From Salinicola avicenniae (GTDB lineage: Bacteria > Pseudomonadota > Gammaproteobacteria > Pseudomonadales > Halomonadaceae), in NCBI RefSeq assembly GCF_023736115.1, contig NZ_JAKQZC010000007.1, forward strand, positions 1-64,000: 64,000 nucleotides of DNA, given 5' to 3'. How positions within the stretch are numbered: the stretch's first letter is position 1; each line of letters starts with the position of its first letter. Positions 32,269-44,706 of the stretch are shown piece after piece. Position numbers and translations under genes: made by a program. The notes beneath the pieces are model-generated. The model was not told the origin of the DNA, did not search any database, and saw only the letters and a program-made list of their open reading frames with translations.

Positions 32269-33099
32269 ATGGGTGAGGGCTGCATGGATGACCCGGTTAT
32301 GGTCGAGGTCAGGGACCTGCATTTTGCGCGTGGCGCCACGGAAATTTTCCGCGGGGTCGATCTGCGCATCCCGCTCGGCAAGATCACTGCGATCATGGGC
32401 CCCAGCGGTACCGGCAAGACCACGCTGCTCAAGCTGATCGGTGGTCAGCTGGTGCCGGATCGCGGCCAGGTGCTGATCGACGGCCAGGACGTACACCAGC
32501 TCTCCCGGCGCTCGCTGTTTAGGCTGCGTCGGCGCATGGGCATGCTGTTTCAGAGCGGCGCGCTGTTTTCCGATCTGGATGTGTTCGAGAACGTCGCCTT
32601 TCCGCTGCGCGTGCATACGGATCTGCCCAATCCCATGATCCGCGACATCGTGCTGATGAAGCTGCAGGCGGTCGGGCTGCGCGGTGCGCGCCACCTGATG
32701 CCCTCGGAGCTCTCCGGTGGCATGGCGCGGCGTGTGGCGCTGGCGCGGGCGGTCGCGCTGGATCCCGACCTGGTGCTCTACGACGAGCCCTTCGTCGGCC
32801 AGGACCCGATCTCGATGGGTGTGCTGGTGCAGCTGATCAAGAAGGTCAATCAGGCCCTGGGGTTGACCGCGATCATCGTGTCTCACGATATCAAGGAGAC
32901 GCTCTCCATCGCTGACTACGTCTATATCATCGCCGACGGCAAGGTGATGTCGCACGGTACGCCGAAGACGCTGGACGTCAACGACGATGCGCATGTCAGA
33001 CAGTTCGTGCACGGCGAGCCGGACGGACCGGTGCCGTTTCATTACCCGGCGCCCGATTTCTACGAAGACATTCTGGCGCCGGCGGGGCAGTTCTCATGA
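32269..33099 (+). CDS. mlaF: Phospholipid ABC transporter ATP-binding protein MlaF
   Basis: 276 residues from ATG 32269, which has AAAGG at 32258-32262; ATG 32284 (GAGGG just upstream) would remove five residues, and ATG 32245 lacks a ribosome site. Walker A is GPSGTGKTT, the signature [14 protein letters not shown], and Walker B ends LVLYDEPF. MlaF powers the MlaFEDB complex, which moves phospholipids between the inner membrane and MlaC to keep outer-membrane lipid asymmetry. The stop overlaps mlaE (ATGA). A promoter pair lies at 32149-32176. Confidence 0.96.
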   Translation: MGEGCMDDPVMVEVRDLHFARGATEIFRGVDLRIPLGKITAIMGPSGTGKTTLLKLIGGQLVPDRGQVLIDGQDVHQLSRRSLFRLRRRMGMLFQSGALFSDLDVFENVAFPLRVHTDLPNPMIRDIVLMKLQAVGLRGARHLMPSELSGGMARRVALARAVALDPDLVLYDEPFVGQDPISMGVLVQLIKKVNQALGLTAIIVSHDIKETLSIADYVYIIADGKVMSHGTPKTLDVNDDAHVRQFVHGEPDGPVPFHYPAPDFYEDILAPAGQFS

Positions 33100-33878
33100 T
33101 CGATCGTATCGCGCAACTGGGGCGCGCCACGCTGGACATGTTGAGCGCCGTTGGGCGTGCCGGTTTGTTTCTCTTGCAGTCCATCGTCTGCCTGCCGTCG
33201 CGAGAGGGGCTCTATCTCTGGGTTCGCCAGATGCATTTCGTCGGTGTGATGTCGGTGGCGATCGTGCTGGTTTCGGGGCTATTCATCGGCATGGTGCTGG
33301 CGCTGCAGGGCTTCACTATTCTGGTCGATTTCGGCGCGGACGAGGCGCTGGGGCAGATGGTCTCGCTGTCGCTGGTGCGCGAGCTGGCGCCGGTCGTCGC
33401 CGCACTGCTGTTTGCCGGGCGAGCCGGTTCGGCATTAACCGCCGAGATTGGCCTGATGAAGGCGACCGAGCAGTTGACCAGCATGGAGATGATCGGCGTC
33501 GATCCCCTGCGGCGCATCGTGGCGCCAAGGCTGTGGGCCGGTTTCGTCTCGCTGCCCATTCTCACGGTGATCTTCGCCGTGGTCGGGATCTGGGGCGGTT
33601 ATCTGGTCGGCGTCGACTGGCTCGGGGTCTACGAAGGTTCCTACTGGAGCAACATGCAGGACAGCGTCGATTTCGTTGACGATGTGCTGAACGGCATGGT
33701 CAAGAGTCTGGTCTTCGGCCTGGTGGTGACCTGGATTGCTGTCTTCCAGGGCTATGACCTGGTACCCACCTCGGAAGGTATTTCCCGCGCGACGACTCGG
33801 ACCGTGGTCTATGCGTCGCTGGCGGTACTCGGGCTCGATTTCGTGCTCACCGCATTGATGTTTGGAGATTTGGGATGA
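33096..33878 (+). CDS. mlaE: Phospholipid ABC transporter permease MlaE
   Basis: 260 residues, polytopic, with five to six hydrophobic helices and the MlaE/YrbE signature [19 protein letters not shown] near residue 93. It forms the membrane core of the MlaFEDB complex. It overlaps mlaF and mlaD by four bases each, so the genes are translationally coupled. Length and motifs are normal. Confidence 0.96.
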   Translation: MIDRIAQLGRATLDMLSAVGRAGLFLLQSIVCLPSREGLYLWVRQMHFVGVMSVAIVLVSGLFIGMVLALQGFTILVDFGADEALGQMVSLSLVRELAPVVAALLFAGRAGSALTAEIGLMKATEQLTSMEMIGVDPLRRIVAPRLWAGFVSLPILTVIFAVVGIWGGYLVGVDWLGVYEGSYWSNMQDSVDFVDDVLNGMVKSLVFGLVVTWIAVFQGYDLVPTSEGISRATTRTVVYASLAVLGLDFVLTALMFGDLG

Positions 33879-34336
33879 AGCGCAACAGTGTGCTGGAACT
33901 GGGCGTCGGCGTGTTCATGCTGGCCGGTATTCTCGGTCTGGTGTTTCTCGGGCTTCGAGTGAGCGGTCTGGGGGTTAGCGGTCCTAGCGACACCTACACC
34001 CTGACCGCCAACTTTGCCAATATCGGCGGTCTGCGCCCGCAGGCAAAGGTGACCATGTCGGGCGTTCGCGTCGGCAAAGTCACCGATATTTCGCTCGATC
34101 CGCAGTGGTTCGACGCGCGGGTGACGATGGAAATCGACGACGCGTACGAGGGCAAGCTCTCCGGTGACACCACGGCGGCTATCCTGACCTCGGGGCTGCT
34201 CGGCGAACAGTATATCGGGCTGACGGTCGGCGGTTCGCCGGACATGCTCGAGGATGGCGACGTCATCCACGACACCCAGCAGGCGCTGGTGCTGGAGGAA
34301 CTCATCCAGCAATTCGTGTCCAATATGGCCAACTGA
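33875..34336 (+). CDS. mlaD: Phospholipid transport MCE-domain protein MlaD
   Basis: 153 residues. One membrane helix at about residues 8-29 is followed by a single MCE domain (about 38-115) with the pattern [25 protein letters not shown]. MlaD hexamers form the ring through which phospholipids pass to MlaC. The C-terminal helix region ([11 protein letters not shown]) is short, as usual in gammaproteobacteria. It overlaps mlaE by four bases, and mlaC follows after 19. Confidence 0.96.
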   Translation: MKRNSVLELGVGVFMLAGILGLVFLGLRVSGLGVSGPSDTYTLTANFANIGGLRPQAKVTMSGVRVGKVTDISLDPQWFDARVTMEIDDAYEGKLSGDTTAAILTSGLLGEQYIGLTVGGSPDMLEDGDVIHDTQQALVLEELIQQFVSNMAN

Positions 34337-34355
34337 TCGAGACAAGGAGTCGAAG

Positions 34356-35024
34356 ATGAAGCTTTCTTTCGCAAGGAATACGCGCGGTTTCTGGACGGCC
34401 ACGCTGACATTGCTGGCCGTGATGCTGGCCACGCTGACGACTACCGCGCAGGCGCAGCAGTCGCCGAACCAGGTGGTGCAGCAAAGTGTCGATTCACTGA
34501 TGTCCGAGCTGGAGGGCAAGAAGAGCTATTACGCCCAGCACGAAGAGGAGCTGTCGCAGCTGGTCGATGACAACATGGCCGAGGTGGCCGACTTTCGCTA
34601 TATCGGTGCCAGCGTCATGGGCCGCTACTTCCGCGGTGCGACGCCCGATCAGCGCTCGCGCTTCGTCAATGTCTTCCGCAAGACCTTGATCGATACCTAC
34701 GCCAAAGGGCTGGTGACGTTCGACTACCAGACGCTTCGGGTCAAGGAGAGCGACGAGTCCGGGCGCTACGAGGATCAGGCGACCGTACCCATGGAAGTGG
34801 TGTCGACCAGCGGAGAGACCTTTCCGGTCAATTTCACGCTGCGTCAGAGTGATGGCCAATGGCGCGTTATCAACGTCATCGTCAACGGCATCAATCTCGG
34901 CCTGACGTTCCGCAACCAGTTCGATCAGGCGATGCGTGACAATAATCGCGACATCGATGCCGTGATCGACAACTGGGCGCCGGAGGTCGGCACCGAAGAG
35001 CTCGAGCAGGGCGGCGATTCGTGA
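34356..35024 (+). CDS. mlaC: Phospholipid-binding periplasmic protein MlaC
   Basis: 222 residues from ATG 34356, with a strong AAGGAG at 34344-34349. The signal peptide ends in TTTAQA at residue 33. The mature protein is an MlaC/Ttg2 fold with TLIDTYAKGLVTFDYQT and WRVINVIVNGINLG as family segments. MlaC carries phospholipids between the MlaA-porin complex and MlaFEDB. Its stop overlaps the mlaB start (GTGA). The gene mlaA is not in the window. Confidence 0.95.
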   Translation: MKLSFARNTRGFWTATLTLLAVMLATLTTTAQAQQSPNQVVQQSVDSLMSELEGKKSYYAQHEEELSQLVDDNMAEVADFRYIGASVMGRYFRGATPDQRSRFVNVFRKTLIDTYAKGLVTFDYQTLRVKESDESGRYEDQATVPMEVVSTSGETFPVNFTLRQSDGQWRVINVIVNGINLGLTFRNQFDQAMRDNNRDIDAVIDNWAPEVGTEELEQGGDS

Positions 35025-35383
35025 GTATGCTGCTCGCGCGGGAAGACGCCTCGCTCGAGGTCGTCGGCGATGATGTGCTGACGATTCTCGGCGAGGCGGA
35101 TTTTGACAGTGCCGGTCCGCTGGCGCAGGCCGGCCGGCACTGGCTTGAGCAGCAGCCGGCCGAGGCGACCGTATCGTTCGATCTGACCGGCGTGCAGGTG
35201 GCGAGCAGTGCCGTGCTGAGCGTGCTGCTGGTCTGGGTGCGCAGCGTGCAGCGACACTCGCTGGTGCTGGAGCGAGTCCTGCTCTCGCCGCCGTTGCAGC
35301 GGCTGATGACCATTACCGAGCTGGCGCCGCTGCTGCCGGCCAGGGAAACCACCTGTAGCACGTCCTGCGACACTACCTCCTGA
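35021..35383 (+). CDS. mlaB: STAS-domain protein MlaB
   Basis: 120 residues. GTG 35021 overlaps the mlaC stop and has AGGG nine bases upstream; ATG 35027 is the alternative. The STAS fold shows in VSFDLTGVQVASSAVLSVLLVW, where the conserved serines sit. MlaB is the small cytoplasmic subunit that supports MlaF assembly and activity. The tail TTCSTSCDTTS is unusual in having two cysteines. It ends the mla operon; a hairpin follows at 35393-35417. Confidence 0.9.
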   Translation: MSMLLAREDASLEVVGDDVLTILGEADFDSAGPLAQAGRHWLEQQPAEATVSFDLTGVQVASSAVLSVLLVWVRSVQRHSLVLERVLLSPPLQRLMTITELAPLLPARETTCSTSCDTTS

Positions 35384-35392
35384 GTGCCTCTG

Positions 35393-35417
35393 CATGGCGG
35401 GGCGTCTCCCCGCCATG
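35393..35417 (+). terminator. Strong hairpin after mlaB
   Basis: A perfect 10-bp stem, CATGGCGGGG against CCCCGCCATG, with loop CGTCT. A T-run (GTTTTTG) follows only about 12 bases later, so this may be an imperfect terminator or an mRNA processing/stability element between mlaB and ibaG. Confidence 0.5.
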
Positions 35418-35529
35418 TCCTTGCGACGTTTTTGCATGACGGCGACATCGCCAAGATGGGGCGCTTTCCGCTACCATGTGGCGCTTTCCCTGCGCGTACC
35501 GCGCAGTCGTCATCAGGGAGTCGAGTTTC

Positions 35530-35784
35530 ATGCAACCCAGCGATGTCAAAAGCCGCCTCGAGCAGCAGGTCGAGGGCTGCGATTTCCATATTCAGGGCGA
35601 AGGCTGCAACTTTCAGGTCGTCGCCATCGGCGAGGTGTTCGAAGGCATGTCGCCGGTCAAGCGGCAGCAGCTGATCTATGCCGCGCTCGCCGACGAGATT
35701 GCGTCGGGTGCGCTGCACGCCGTCAGCATCAAGACCTATACCCCCGCTCAGTGGGAAACCGCGCCGGAAAATGTCAGCCTCTAG
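35530..35784 (+). CDS. ibaG: BolA family protein IbaG
   Basis: 84 residues from ATG 35530; upstream in-frame codons lie in the hairpin spacer and have no family support. The BolA fold is seen in GDVKSRLEQQVEG-type N-terminal residues and the C-terminal HAVSIKTYTPAQW, with the conserved histidine of the Fe-S ligand site. IbaG (YrbA) works with monothiol glutaredoxin in Fe-S handling and acid response in E. coli. It sits between the mla operon and murA, its normal place. Confidence 0.94.
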   Translation: MQPSDVKSRLEQQVEGCDFHIQGEGCNFQVVAIGEVFEGMSPVKRQQLIYAALADEIASGALHAVSIKTYTPAQWETAPENVSL

Positions 35785-35833
35785 GCGCGCACTGCCAGGC
35801 CGGCGTGCCGGCCAACGATTCTGGAATTCATAG

Positions 35834-37105
<1,272 letters not shown>

Positions 37106-37138
37106 GCGACGATCGGGTTAGGCAAAGATAGAGAGATC

Positions 37139-37786
37139 ATGAGCGATCAACTGATTCTGGCGCTGTCCAAGGGGCGGATTCTCGAAGAAACGCTGCCGCT
37201 GTTGGCCGATGCCGGCGTGGTGCCGGCCGACGACTTCGGCAAAAGCCGCAAGCTGCTGTTCGACACCAACCTGCCTAACGTCAAGCTGGTGGTGATCCGT
37301 GCCGTCGACGTGCCGACCTACGTGCAGCTCGGCGCGGCCGACCTGGGTGTCGCCGGTAAGGATGTGCTGCTCGAACACGGGGCCGAGGGGCTCTACGAGC
37401 CGCTGGACCTGGGTATTTCCCGCTGTCGATTGATGACGGCGGGCATCGTCGGGGCGGAACCGGCGCGAGCCAGGCGTCGGGTAGCGACCAAGTTCGTCAA
37501 TGTGGCGCGGCGCTACTATGCCGAGCAGGGGATACAGGCGGAGGTCATCAAGCTCTACGGCGCGATGGAGCTGGCGCCGCTGATGAATCTGGCCGACGAG
37601 ATCGTGGACATCGTCGATACTGGCAACACGCTGCGCGCCAACGGCATGGAGCCGCGCGAGCTAATCGAGAACATCAGCACTCGACTGGTGGTCAACAAGG
37701 CGGCGATGACGATGAAGCACGAACGCCTGAAGCCGCTGATCGAGCGCCTTCGCCAGGCCGTCGAGTCACGCCGCGAAGCCGCCTGA
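37139..37786 (+). CDS. hisG: ATP phosphoribosyltransferase, short form
   Basis: 215 residues, the short HisG that lacks the C-terminal regulatory domain of the E. coli enzyme (299 residues). Short HisG needs the HisRS-like partner HisZ for activity and feedback control by histidine; hisZ must lie elsewhere. Motifs [16 protein letters not shown] at the start and [13 protein letters not shown] near residue 158 (PRPP loop) are intact. It is part of murA-hisG-hisD. Confidence 0.97.
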   Translation: MSDQLILALSKGRILEETLPLLADAGVVPADDFGKSRKLLFDTNLPNVKLVVIRAVDVPTYVQLGAADLGVAGKDVLLEHGAEGLYEPLDLGISRCRLMTAGIVGAEPARARRRVATKFVNVARRYYAEQGIQAEVIKLYGAMELAPLMNLADEIVDIVDTGNTLRANGMEPRELIENISTRLVVNKAAMTMKHERLKPLIERLRQAVESRREAA

Positions 37787-37821
37787 GCGGCCGTTCTATC
37801 GAGTCACGGAGAGTGGAAGAG

Positions 37822-39138
37822 ATGAGTCAAGCGCCGATCATTGCCCGTCTGACAACGCGGGATGCCGATTTCGACAGTCGTCTCGAGGCCCTGCTGGCCT
37901 GGGAAGGTGTGTCCGACCATGAGGTCGCATCGCGTGTTGCCGAAATCATCGGTGCCATTCGCGAGCGGGGCGACGCTGCGGTCATCGAGTACACCAATCG
38001 CTTCGATCGCCTCGAGGCGAGCACGATGAGCGAGTTGACGATCGGCCCTGACCGGCTGGCGCAGGCCTTCGCGGGGTTGCCGGCCGCACAGCGCGACGCG
38101 CTGGAGCACGCCGCCGCACGCATCCGTGCCTACCACGAGCATCAGAAGCCGAGCTCCTGGCAGTACGAGGAACCGGATGGCACGGTGCTTGGTCAGAAGG
38201 TGACCGCAATCGACCGCGTCGGCGTCTATGTGCCCGGCGGCAAGGCGGCCTATCCCTCGTCCGTGCTGATGAACGCGTTGCCGGCGCATGTGGCGGGAGT
38301 GCGCGAGATCGTCATGGTGGTGCCGACGCCGGATGGTGTGGTCAACGAGCTGGTGCTGGGCGCCGCACATCTGGCCGGTGTCGAACGTGTATTCACGATT
38401 GGCGGTGCGCAGGCCGTGGCGGCGCTGGCCTACGGCACCGAGAGCGTGCCTCGGGTCGACAAGATCGTCGGACCGGGCAATATCTATGTCGCCACTGCCA
38501 AGCGTGCTGTTTTCGGTCAGGTCGGGATCGACATGATCGCCGGGCCGTCGGAAATCCTGGTGGTGTCGGATGGGGGCACCGATCCGGATTGGCTGGCTAT
38601 GGATCTGTTCTCTCAGGCCGAGCACGATGAGGATGCACAGGCGATTCTGGTCACCTGGGACGCGGCGCATCTGGAGGCGGTACAGGCGTCGATCGAGCGA
38701 TTGCTGCCGACCATGGAACGCGAAGCGATCATTCGTGAATCATTAGCTAGGCGCGGGGCCCTGATCCTCTGCGATGACCGTGAGCAGGCCGTGGCGTTGG
38801 TCGATCGGGTTGCACCGGAACACCTTGAGCTCTCGGTCGAGTCACCGCAGGCCATGGCCGAGACGATCCGACATGCCGGGGCGATCTTCATGGGGCGGTA
38901 TACCGCCGAAGTGCTCGGCGACTACTGTGCCGGCCCCAACCATGTGCTGCCCACCTCCGGGACGGCACGATTTTCCTCGCCGCTGGGTGTTTACGACTTC
39001 CAGAAGCGTTCCTCGCTGATTCAGTGTTCGCCCGAGGGGGCGGATACGCTCGGGCGCACGGCCTCGGTGCTGGCACGGGGCGAGTCGTTGACGGCGCATG
39101 CCCGCTCCGCCGAAAACCGGCTGAAGACGGACGACTAA
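37822..39138 (+). CDS. hisD: Histidinol dehydrogenase
   Basis: 438 residues from ATG 37822, with GGAGAG at 37808-37813; GTG 37813 is in frame but less likely. Family motifs are present: [42 protein letters not shown] and APEHLEL, with the zinc and catalytic histidines. It oxidises histidinol to histidine with two NAD+. It follows hisG by 35 bases. In Pseudomonas hisC comes next; here a terminator follows, so histidinol-phosphate aminotransferase is supplied from another locus. Confidence 0.97.
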   Translation: MSQAPIIARLTTRDADFDSRLEALLAWEGVSDHEVASRVAEIIGAIRERGDAAVIEYTNRFDRLEASTMSELTIGPDRLAQAFAGLPAAQRDALEHAAARIRAYHEHQKPSSWQYEEPDGTVLGQKVTAIDRVGVYVPGGKAAYPSSVLMNALPAHVAGVREIVMVVPTPDGVVNELVLGAAHLAGVERVFTIGGAQAVAALAYGTESVPRVDKIVGPGNIYVATAKRAVFGQVGIDMIAGPSEILVVSDGGTDPDWLAMDLFSQAEHDEDAQAILVTWDAAHLEAVQASIERLLPTMEREAIIRESLARRGALILCDDREQAVALVDRVAPEHLELSVESPQAMAETIRHAGAIFMGRYTAEVLGDYCAGPNHVLPTSGTARFSSPLGVYDFQKRSSLIQCSPEGADTLGRTASVLARGESLTAHARSAENRLKTDD

Positions 39139-39167
39139 GCCCCAGGTCGGTCGCACCGCCGGTTCTG

Positions 39168-39208
39168 AACGCCACCGCTACCCGTTATAGGGTTGCGGTG
39201 GCGTTTGT
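39168..39208. terminator. Intrinsic terminator between hisD and the degS-like gene
   Basis: AACGCCACCGC at 39168-39178 pairs with GCGGTGGCGTT at 39195-39205, with an inner CCC/GGG extension; TTTGT follows. It separates converging genes and can act on both strands. Confidence 0.75.
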
Positions 39209-39245
39209 CGTTGAGGGCAAGCCAGCCGTCGGCATCAGTAGAGAC

Positions 39246-40634
<1,389 letters not shown>

Positions 40635-40873
40635 GTCTGGGTTCCTTGAACAGAAGTTCGGCTGGCATCGCGCGGCCGCAACGGTGCTTGGCGGCAGGCG
40701 AGAGTTCTCTCGTCCCTGTCGGCCGGCACGGTTTGCGCCACTCGCAAGGATTGAGACAATGGCACGCTTGGGCCGCGCCGCGAGCCTGCCGGCCCGTCAA
40801 TGCACCGGCTGGGGGCTCTGCGTTACCGCATCCCGAGTGTAACATTCACCTATTCTTTTCGCTGGGAGGCGCC

Positions 40874-41662
40874 ATGGTTTCACGGTCAGATAATTCGGCG
40901 GCGGGCGTCGCACGCGAGCAGCTGGTGTCGTCGCTCGATGAAGTGCTCGACGTCGGCGCGTTCAAGGATTACACCGTCAACGGCCTGCAGGTCGAAGGTC
41001 GGTCACGGGTGCGGCGCGTGCTCAGTGGCGTGACGGCCTGCCAGGCGCTGCTCGACGAGGCTGTCGCCTGGGAGGCGGATGCGGTGCTGGTTCATCACGG
41101 CTACTTCTGGAAGAACGAGCCGGTGGCGGTTACCGGCATGAAGCGGCGGCGTTTCGCGACATTGCTGCAGCATGACCTCAACCTCCTTGCCTATCACCTG
41201 CCGCTGGATGCCCACATCAGCTTGGGCAATAACGCGTGCCTTGGGCGGCGTCTGGGGCTCGAGGCGGAGCGTTGTCTCGACGCCGAGATGGGGAAGGGGC
41301 TTCTGTGGATGGGGCGTCCGGAGGTGGCGCTGGATGATGCCGCGTTGGCCGAGAGAGTCGCGGTGGCACTGTCGCGTCAGCCTACCGTCGTCGCAGGCTG
41401 TCCCGGGAAGATCTCGCGGATCGCGTGGTGTACCGGTGGCGCGCAGGATATGTTGCCGATGGCCGCGGATGCGGGGGCCGACGCCTTCATTTCCGGCGAA
41501 ATTTCGGAGCGTACCGCGCACATGGCGCGCGAGATGGGGATCACTTACCTTGCGGCGGGCCATCATGCGACCGAGCGGGACGGCGTCAGGGCACTGGGGG
41601 AGTGGCTGAGGACGCGTTTCGCGCTTGAGCACCGCTTTGTCGATATCGACAACCCGGCATGA
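40874..41662 (+). CDS. NIF3-like dinuclear metal centre protein (YbgI family)
   Basis: 262 residues from ATG 40874, with GGGAGG at 40864-40869. The family histidine motifs are visible: VLVHHGYFWKNEP near residue 73 and the C-terminal AAGHHATERDGVRALGEWL, which together hold two metal ions at the centre of a hexameric ring. NIF3/YbgI proteins have been linked to GTP cyclohydrolase-like or hydrolase activity, but the cellular role is not settled. The gene is divergent from degS, as in Pseudomonas. Long in-frame codons upstream of 40874 are spacer and were not included. Confidence 0.93.
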   Translation: MVSRSDNSAAGVAREQLVSSLDEVLDVGAFKDYTVNGLQVEGRSRVRRVLSGVTACQALLDEAVAWEADAVLVHHGYFWKNEPVAVTGMKRRRFATLLQHDLNLLAYHLPLDAHISLGNNACLGRRLGLEAERCLDAEMGKGLLWMGRPEVALDDAALAERVAVALSRQPTVVAGCPGKISRIAWCTGGAQDMLPMAADAGADAFISGEISERTAHMAREMGITYLAAGHHATERDGVRALGEWLRTRFALEHRFVDIDNPA

Positions 41663-41743
41663 CTGGGTTACGCCGGACCTCGGGTCCGGCGGCTTGTTTC
41701 AGTGTCAGTCGATGACGACGATGTCGGTCAACGGTTGGCCGGA

Positions 41744-42190
41744 TCAGTAGCGCGGCGGTTGGGCGACAGTCTCCTGCTCGGCGGCGCGCTGGCGGCGCAC
41801 ACCGTAGTCCTCGGCCAGCGTGCCATTGCCGTCGGCGTAGTCGCGTGGCACCTGTGGGGGGTCTACCTCTTCCTCTTCGGCGATCTCGCCGTGCAGGCGA
41901 CGCCTCAACTTGAGGTCGTCGACCAGTCGGTCGGCGCCGTGCATTAAATGCTGTTCCAGTTCGTCGCTCTGCCGGCGAATGCTGCCGGCGAGGTCGGCAG
42001 CTTTGGTGAAGTGGTCATTGAGCGCATCCCTGACTTGACTCAGCTCCAGTTCGGTTTCCGCGAGTCGCTGGCGCACCTTCTGGTTGCGCGCCACGTTGGC
42101 ATTCAGCAGGTGGTAACAAAGGGCGCCGATACCGATGCCCGCCAGGAAGCAGGCAATTGCCAGAATCCAGTCGATATTGCTTTCGTTCAC
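41744..42190 (-). CDS. zapG: YhcB/ZapG family envelope protein (DUF1043)
   Basis: 148 residues. A single membrane helix at about residues 6-27 is followed by a coiled coil (about 30-100) containing VRQRLAETELELSQVRDALNDHF, the DUF1043 pattern. YhcB coordinates cell length and envelope synthesis in E. coli and interacts with division and elongation proteins. The C-terminal 45 residues are acidic and Gln/Arg-rich. It is divergent from zapE across a spacer with promoter matches on both strands. Confidence 0.9.
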   Translation of the reverse strand: MNESNIDWILAIACFLAGIGIGALCYHLLNANVARNQKVRQRLAETELELSQVRDALNDHFTKAADLAGSIRRQSDELEQHLMHGADRLVDDLKLRRRLHGEIAEEEEVDPPQVPRDYADGNGTLAEDYGVRRQRAAEQETVAQPPRY

Positions 42191-42273
42191 AGTGCGCTCC
42201 TCGTCGTCGTGCGCGGCACGACCTGTTCCTTAGACCGTGGCCTCTAACCGTTGCTCAGGGTCGGTGCGTGGCC

Positions 42274-42304
42274 ATTATATCGATGGCCTTGGTTACCGGG
42301 TCAA
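42274..42304 (-). promoter_or_regulatory. Candidate sigma-70 promoter for zapG (yhcB)
   Basis: On the minus strand, TTGACC (complement of 42299-42304, five of six) and a perfect TATAAT (complement of 42274-42279), separated by 19 bases, slightly long. Transcription would start near 42267. Confidence 0.5.
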
Positions 42305-42325
42305 ACCTTGCGTGCACGACCGGCG

Positions 42326-42354
42326 CTGTCAGGACCTTTGTCGCAGGGTATAAT
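42326..42354 (+). promoter_or_regulatory. Sigma-70 promoter for zapE
   Basis: CTGTCA (four of six) at 42326-42331, a 17-base spacer, then a perfect TATAAT at 42349-42354. The start point would be near 42361, about 30 bases before the zapE ATG. Confidence 0.65.
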
Positions 42355-42391
42355 CGCCGCCACACGTTTCGATGCGAGGCCCGATATCGCC

Positions 42392-43573
42392 ATGAGTTCT
42401 GCCCAATCCGCGACATCCGCGAGCGGCGCCATGACACCGCTCTCGCGCTATCACGCTGATCTCGAGCGCGAGGATTTCAGCTACGACGCCGCGCAGGAGA
42501 ACGCCGTCAAGCATTTGCAACGGCTCTACGACGACCTGCAGCGCACGCCGGCCCCGACGCCATCGAGCAGCGGCAGTGAGCCGACGCTCTCGCGCAAAGT
42601 GGCAGGGCTCTTCGGCAAACGCAGCAAGCCGGCCGAGAGTGCGCCGGCAAAACCGCAGGTCATGGGGCTCTACTTCTGGGGTGGCGTCGGGCGCGGCAAG
42701 ACTTATCTCGTCGATGTGTTCTACGAGTCTCTGCCGTTCGATCGCAAGATGCGAACGCACTTCAATCGCTTCATGCAGCGTGTGCACCGGGAGCTCGACG
42801 CCCACAAGGGCGAGAAGAACCCGCTGACACAGATCGCAGCGCAGTTCGCTCGCGAGGCGCGTGTCATCTGTTTTGACGAGTTCTATGTCAAGGATATTAC
42901 CGACGCGATGATCCTCGGCAACCTGATGGAGGCGCTGTTTGCCCAAGGCGTGGTCTTGGTGGCGACCTCCAATATCGTGCCGGATGACCTCTACAAGGAC
43001 GGCCTGCAACGCGCCCGGTTCCTGCCGGCGATCGATCTGCTCAAGCGTCACTGCGAGGTGGTTAACGTCGATTCCGGCGTTGATTACCGGCTGCGGGCGC
43101 TGGAGCAGGTGGAGATCTTTCATTCGCCGCTTGACGAGGCTGCCGAGCAGCAGCTCGCCAAAAGCTTTCGCTCGGTCGCCGGTGCCGACGGTCACGAGAG
43201 TGCGCGGCTGACGATTAATCATCGCGAGCTGACGGCGCGGCGTCAGCACGACGGCGTGGTCTGGTTCGACTTCAAGATGCTCTGCGACGGTCCGCGCAGC
43301 CAGAATGATTACATCGAGCTGTCGCGGGAGTTCCACACGGTGCTGGTCTCCGGCGTACCCAAAATGGGCGCGGGAACCGACGATCAGGCGCGACGCTTCA
43401 TCAGCATGGTCGACGAGTTCTACGACCGGGCGGTGAAGCTGCTCTTGTCGGCGGAGACCGAGGTCGAGTCGCTTTATACCGGTGGCAACCTGAGCTTCGA
43501 GTTCGAGCGCACGCTGTCGCGCCTGCAGGAGATGCAGTCCCGTGATTATCTGGCGCTGGCCCACAAGCCTTGA
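42392..43573 (+). CDS. zapE: Cell division ATPase ZapE
   Basis: 393 residues from ATG 42392, just after a perfect TATAAT promoter; ATG 42431 (MTPLSRYHADL) matches the E. coli start better and is a real alternative. The Walker A motif GGVGRGKT is at residues 97-104, and LCFDEF-type Walker B appears as VICFDEFYVKDI. ZapE is an AFG1-like ATPase that binds FtsZ under stress and low oxygen. A Ser/Pro-rich linker (about residues 52-68) precedes the ATPase core. Confidence 0.95.
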   Translation: MSSAQSATSASGAMTPLSRYHADLEREDFSYDAAQENAVKHLQRLYDDLQRTPAPTPSSSGSEPTLSRKVAGLFGKRSKPAESAPAKPQVMGLYFWGGVGRGKTYLVDVFYESLPFDRKMRTHFNRFMQRVHRELDAHKGEKNPLTQIAAQFAREARVICFDEFYVKDITDAMILGNLMEALFAQGVVLVATSNIVPDDLYKDGLQRARFLPAIDLLKRHCEVVNVDSGVDYRLRALEQVEIFHSPLDEAAEQQLAKSFRSVAGADGHESARLTINHRELTARRQHDGVVWFDFKMLCDGPRSQNDYIELSREFHTVLVSGVPKMGAGTDDQARRFISMVDEFYDRAVKLLLSAETEVESLYTGGNLSFEFERTLSRLQEMQSRDYLALAHKP

Positions 43574-43653
43574 GTTGGCGGGCAGGCCGGTTGGGGCGAT
43601 TCGTCTCTGCGTGCGAGGTGTCCACGGGGCTTTCCTCGGCATTGGGGGGCGTG

Positions 43654-43659
43654 TACAAT
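43654..43659 (+). promoter_or_regulatory. Candidate -10 box of the rplM-rpsI promoter
   Basis: TACAAT (five of six). The hexamer 17 bases upstream, TTTCCT, is a poor -35. It would give a leader of about 185 bases before rplM. Confidence 0.45.
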
Positions 43660-43849
43660 GCGCGCTCTTCGTACCGTTGCCTGCGGTCGCGATGTCGCTT
43701 TTCCGAGTTCTGAGGTGGTGAGGTTCTGCTTTTCGAAGTGGCAACTGCCTCCGAGGTCGAGACAACGCTGTCGGGTAACCCAAGAAAAATAGGGATGGCC
43801 GCGAGGCTCAGGCTTCCAGGCCCAAATACGCTTATCTGGTGAAACACTC

Positions 43850-44278
43850 ATGAAGACGTTTAGTGCCAAGCCGCAAACCGTGCAGCGCGACTGGTATGTC
43901 GTCGATGCCGCGGACAAGACGCTCGGTCGTCTGGCGACGGAAATCGCTCGTCGTCTGCGCGGCAAACACAAGCCGGAATACACGCCTCACGTCGATACCG
44001 GCGATTACATCGTCGTCGTCAACGCCGAGAAAGTTCGCGTGACTGGCAACAAGGCGCAAGCCAAGAATTACTACCGTCATACCGGTTACCCGGGTGGTCT
44101 GCGCTCCATGTCGTTCGAGAAGCTGATCGATCATGCGCCGGAGCGTGTCATCGAATCCGCTGTCAAGGGCATGCTGCCCAAGGGGCCGCTGGGTCGTGCC
44201 ATGTATGCCAAGCTCAAGGTGTACGCCGGTACCGAGCATCCGCACGCCGCGCAGCAGCCGCAAGAACTGAACATCTGA
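43850..44278 (+). CDS. rplM: 50S ribosomal protein L13
   Basis: 142 residues, the standard length, starting [21 protein letters not shown]-like with the motif [16 protein letters not shown] and the C-terminal [16 protein letters not shown]13 binds 23S rRNA early in 50S assembly. It is cotranscribed with rpsI (12-base gap). In E. coli L13 represses translation of its own operon; the long leader here (43660-43849) could carry a similar site, but no structure was established. Confidence 0.99.
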   Translation: MKTFSAKPQTVQRDWYVVDAADKTLGRLATEIARRLRGKHKPEYTPHVDTGDYIVVVNAEKVRVTGNKAQAKNYYRHTGYPGGLRSMSFEKLIDHAPERVIESAVKGMLPKGPLGRAMYAKLKVYAGTEHPHAAQQPQELNI

Positions 44279-44290
44279 GGGTAATCCGTC

Positions 44291-44680
44291 ATGGCACAAC
44301 AGTACTACGGCACCGGGCGTCGCAAGACCTCCACCGCTCGCGTGTTCCTCAAGCCGGGCACCGGCAAGATCACCGTCAACGATCGTGAGCTCGGCGAATT
44401 TTTCGGCCGCGTGACCGCGCAGATGGTCGTTCGCCAGCCGCTCGAGCTGACCGAGACAACTGGTCAATTCGACGTCTACGTCACGGTCAAGGGCGGCGGT
44501 GGTTCCGCTCAGGCCGGCGCCATTCGCCACGGCATTACCCGTGCGCTGATGGAATACAACGAAGAGCTGCGTCGCCCGCTGCGCGCTGCCGGCTACGTGA
44601 CCCGCGATGCTCGCGAAGTCGAGCGTAAGAAAGTGGGTCTGCGCAAGGCGCGTCGTCGTCCGCAGTTCTCCAAGCGCTGA
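44291..44680 (+). CDS. rpsI: 30S ribosomal protein S9
   Basis: 129 residues with the full C-terminus RRRPQFSKR, whose tail reaches the P-site t[17 protein letters not shown] at the N-terminus is the family signature. It ends the rplM operon, with a strong terminator 26 bases after the stop. In Pseudomonas petABC (cytochrome bc1) follows; here sspA does. Confidence 0.99.
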   Translation: MAQQYYGTGRRKTSTARVFLKPGTGKITVNDRELGEFFGRVTAQMVVRQPLELTETTGQFDVYVTVKGGGGSAQAGAIRHGITRALMEYNEELRRPLRAAGYVTRDAREVERKKVGLRKARRRPQFSKR

Positions 44681-44706
44681 TCCTCACAGGATCGCTACCG
44701 CGCTCG

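Noticed and set aside
42329-43783. 484-codon minus-strand frame antisense to zapE
   Set aside because: No recognisable motif; zapE has complete ATPase motifs and a promoter.
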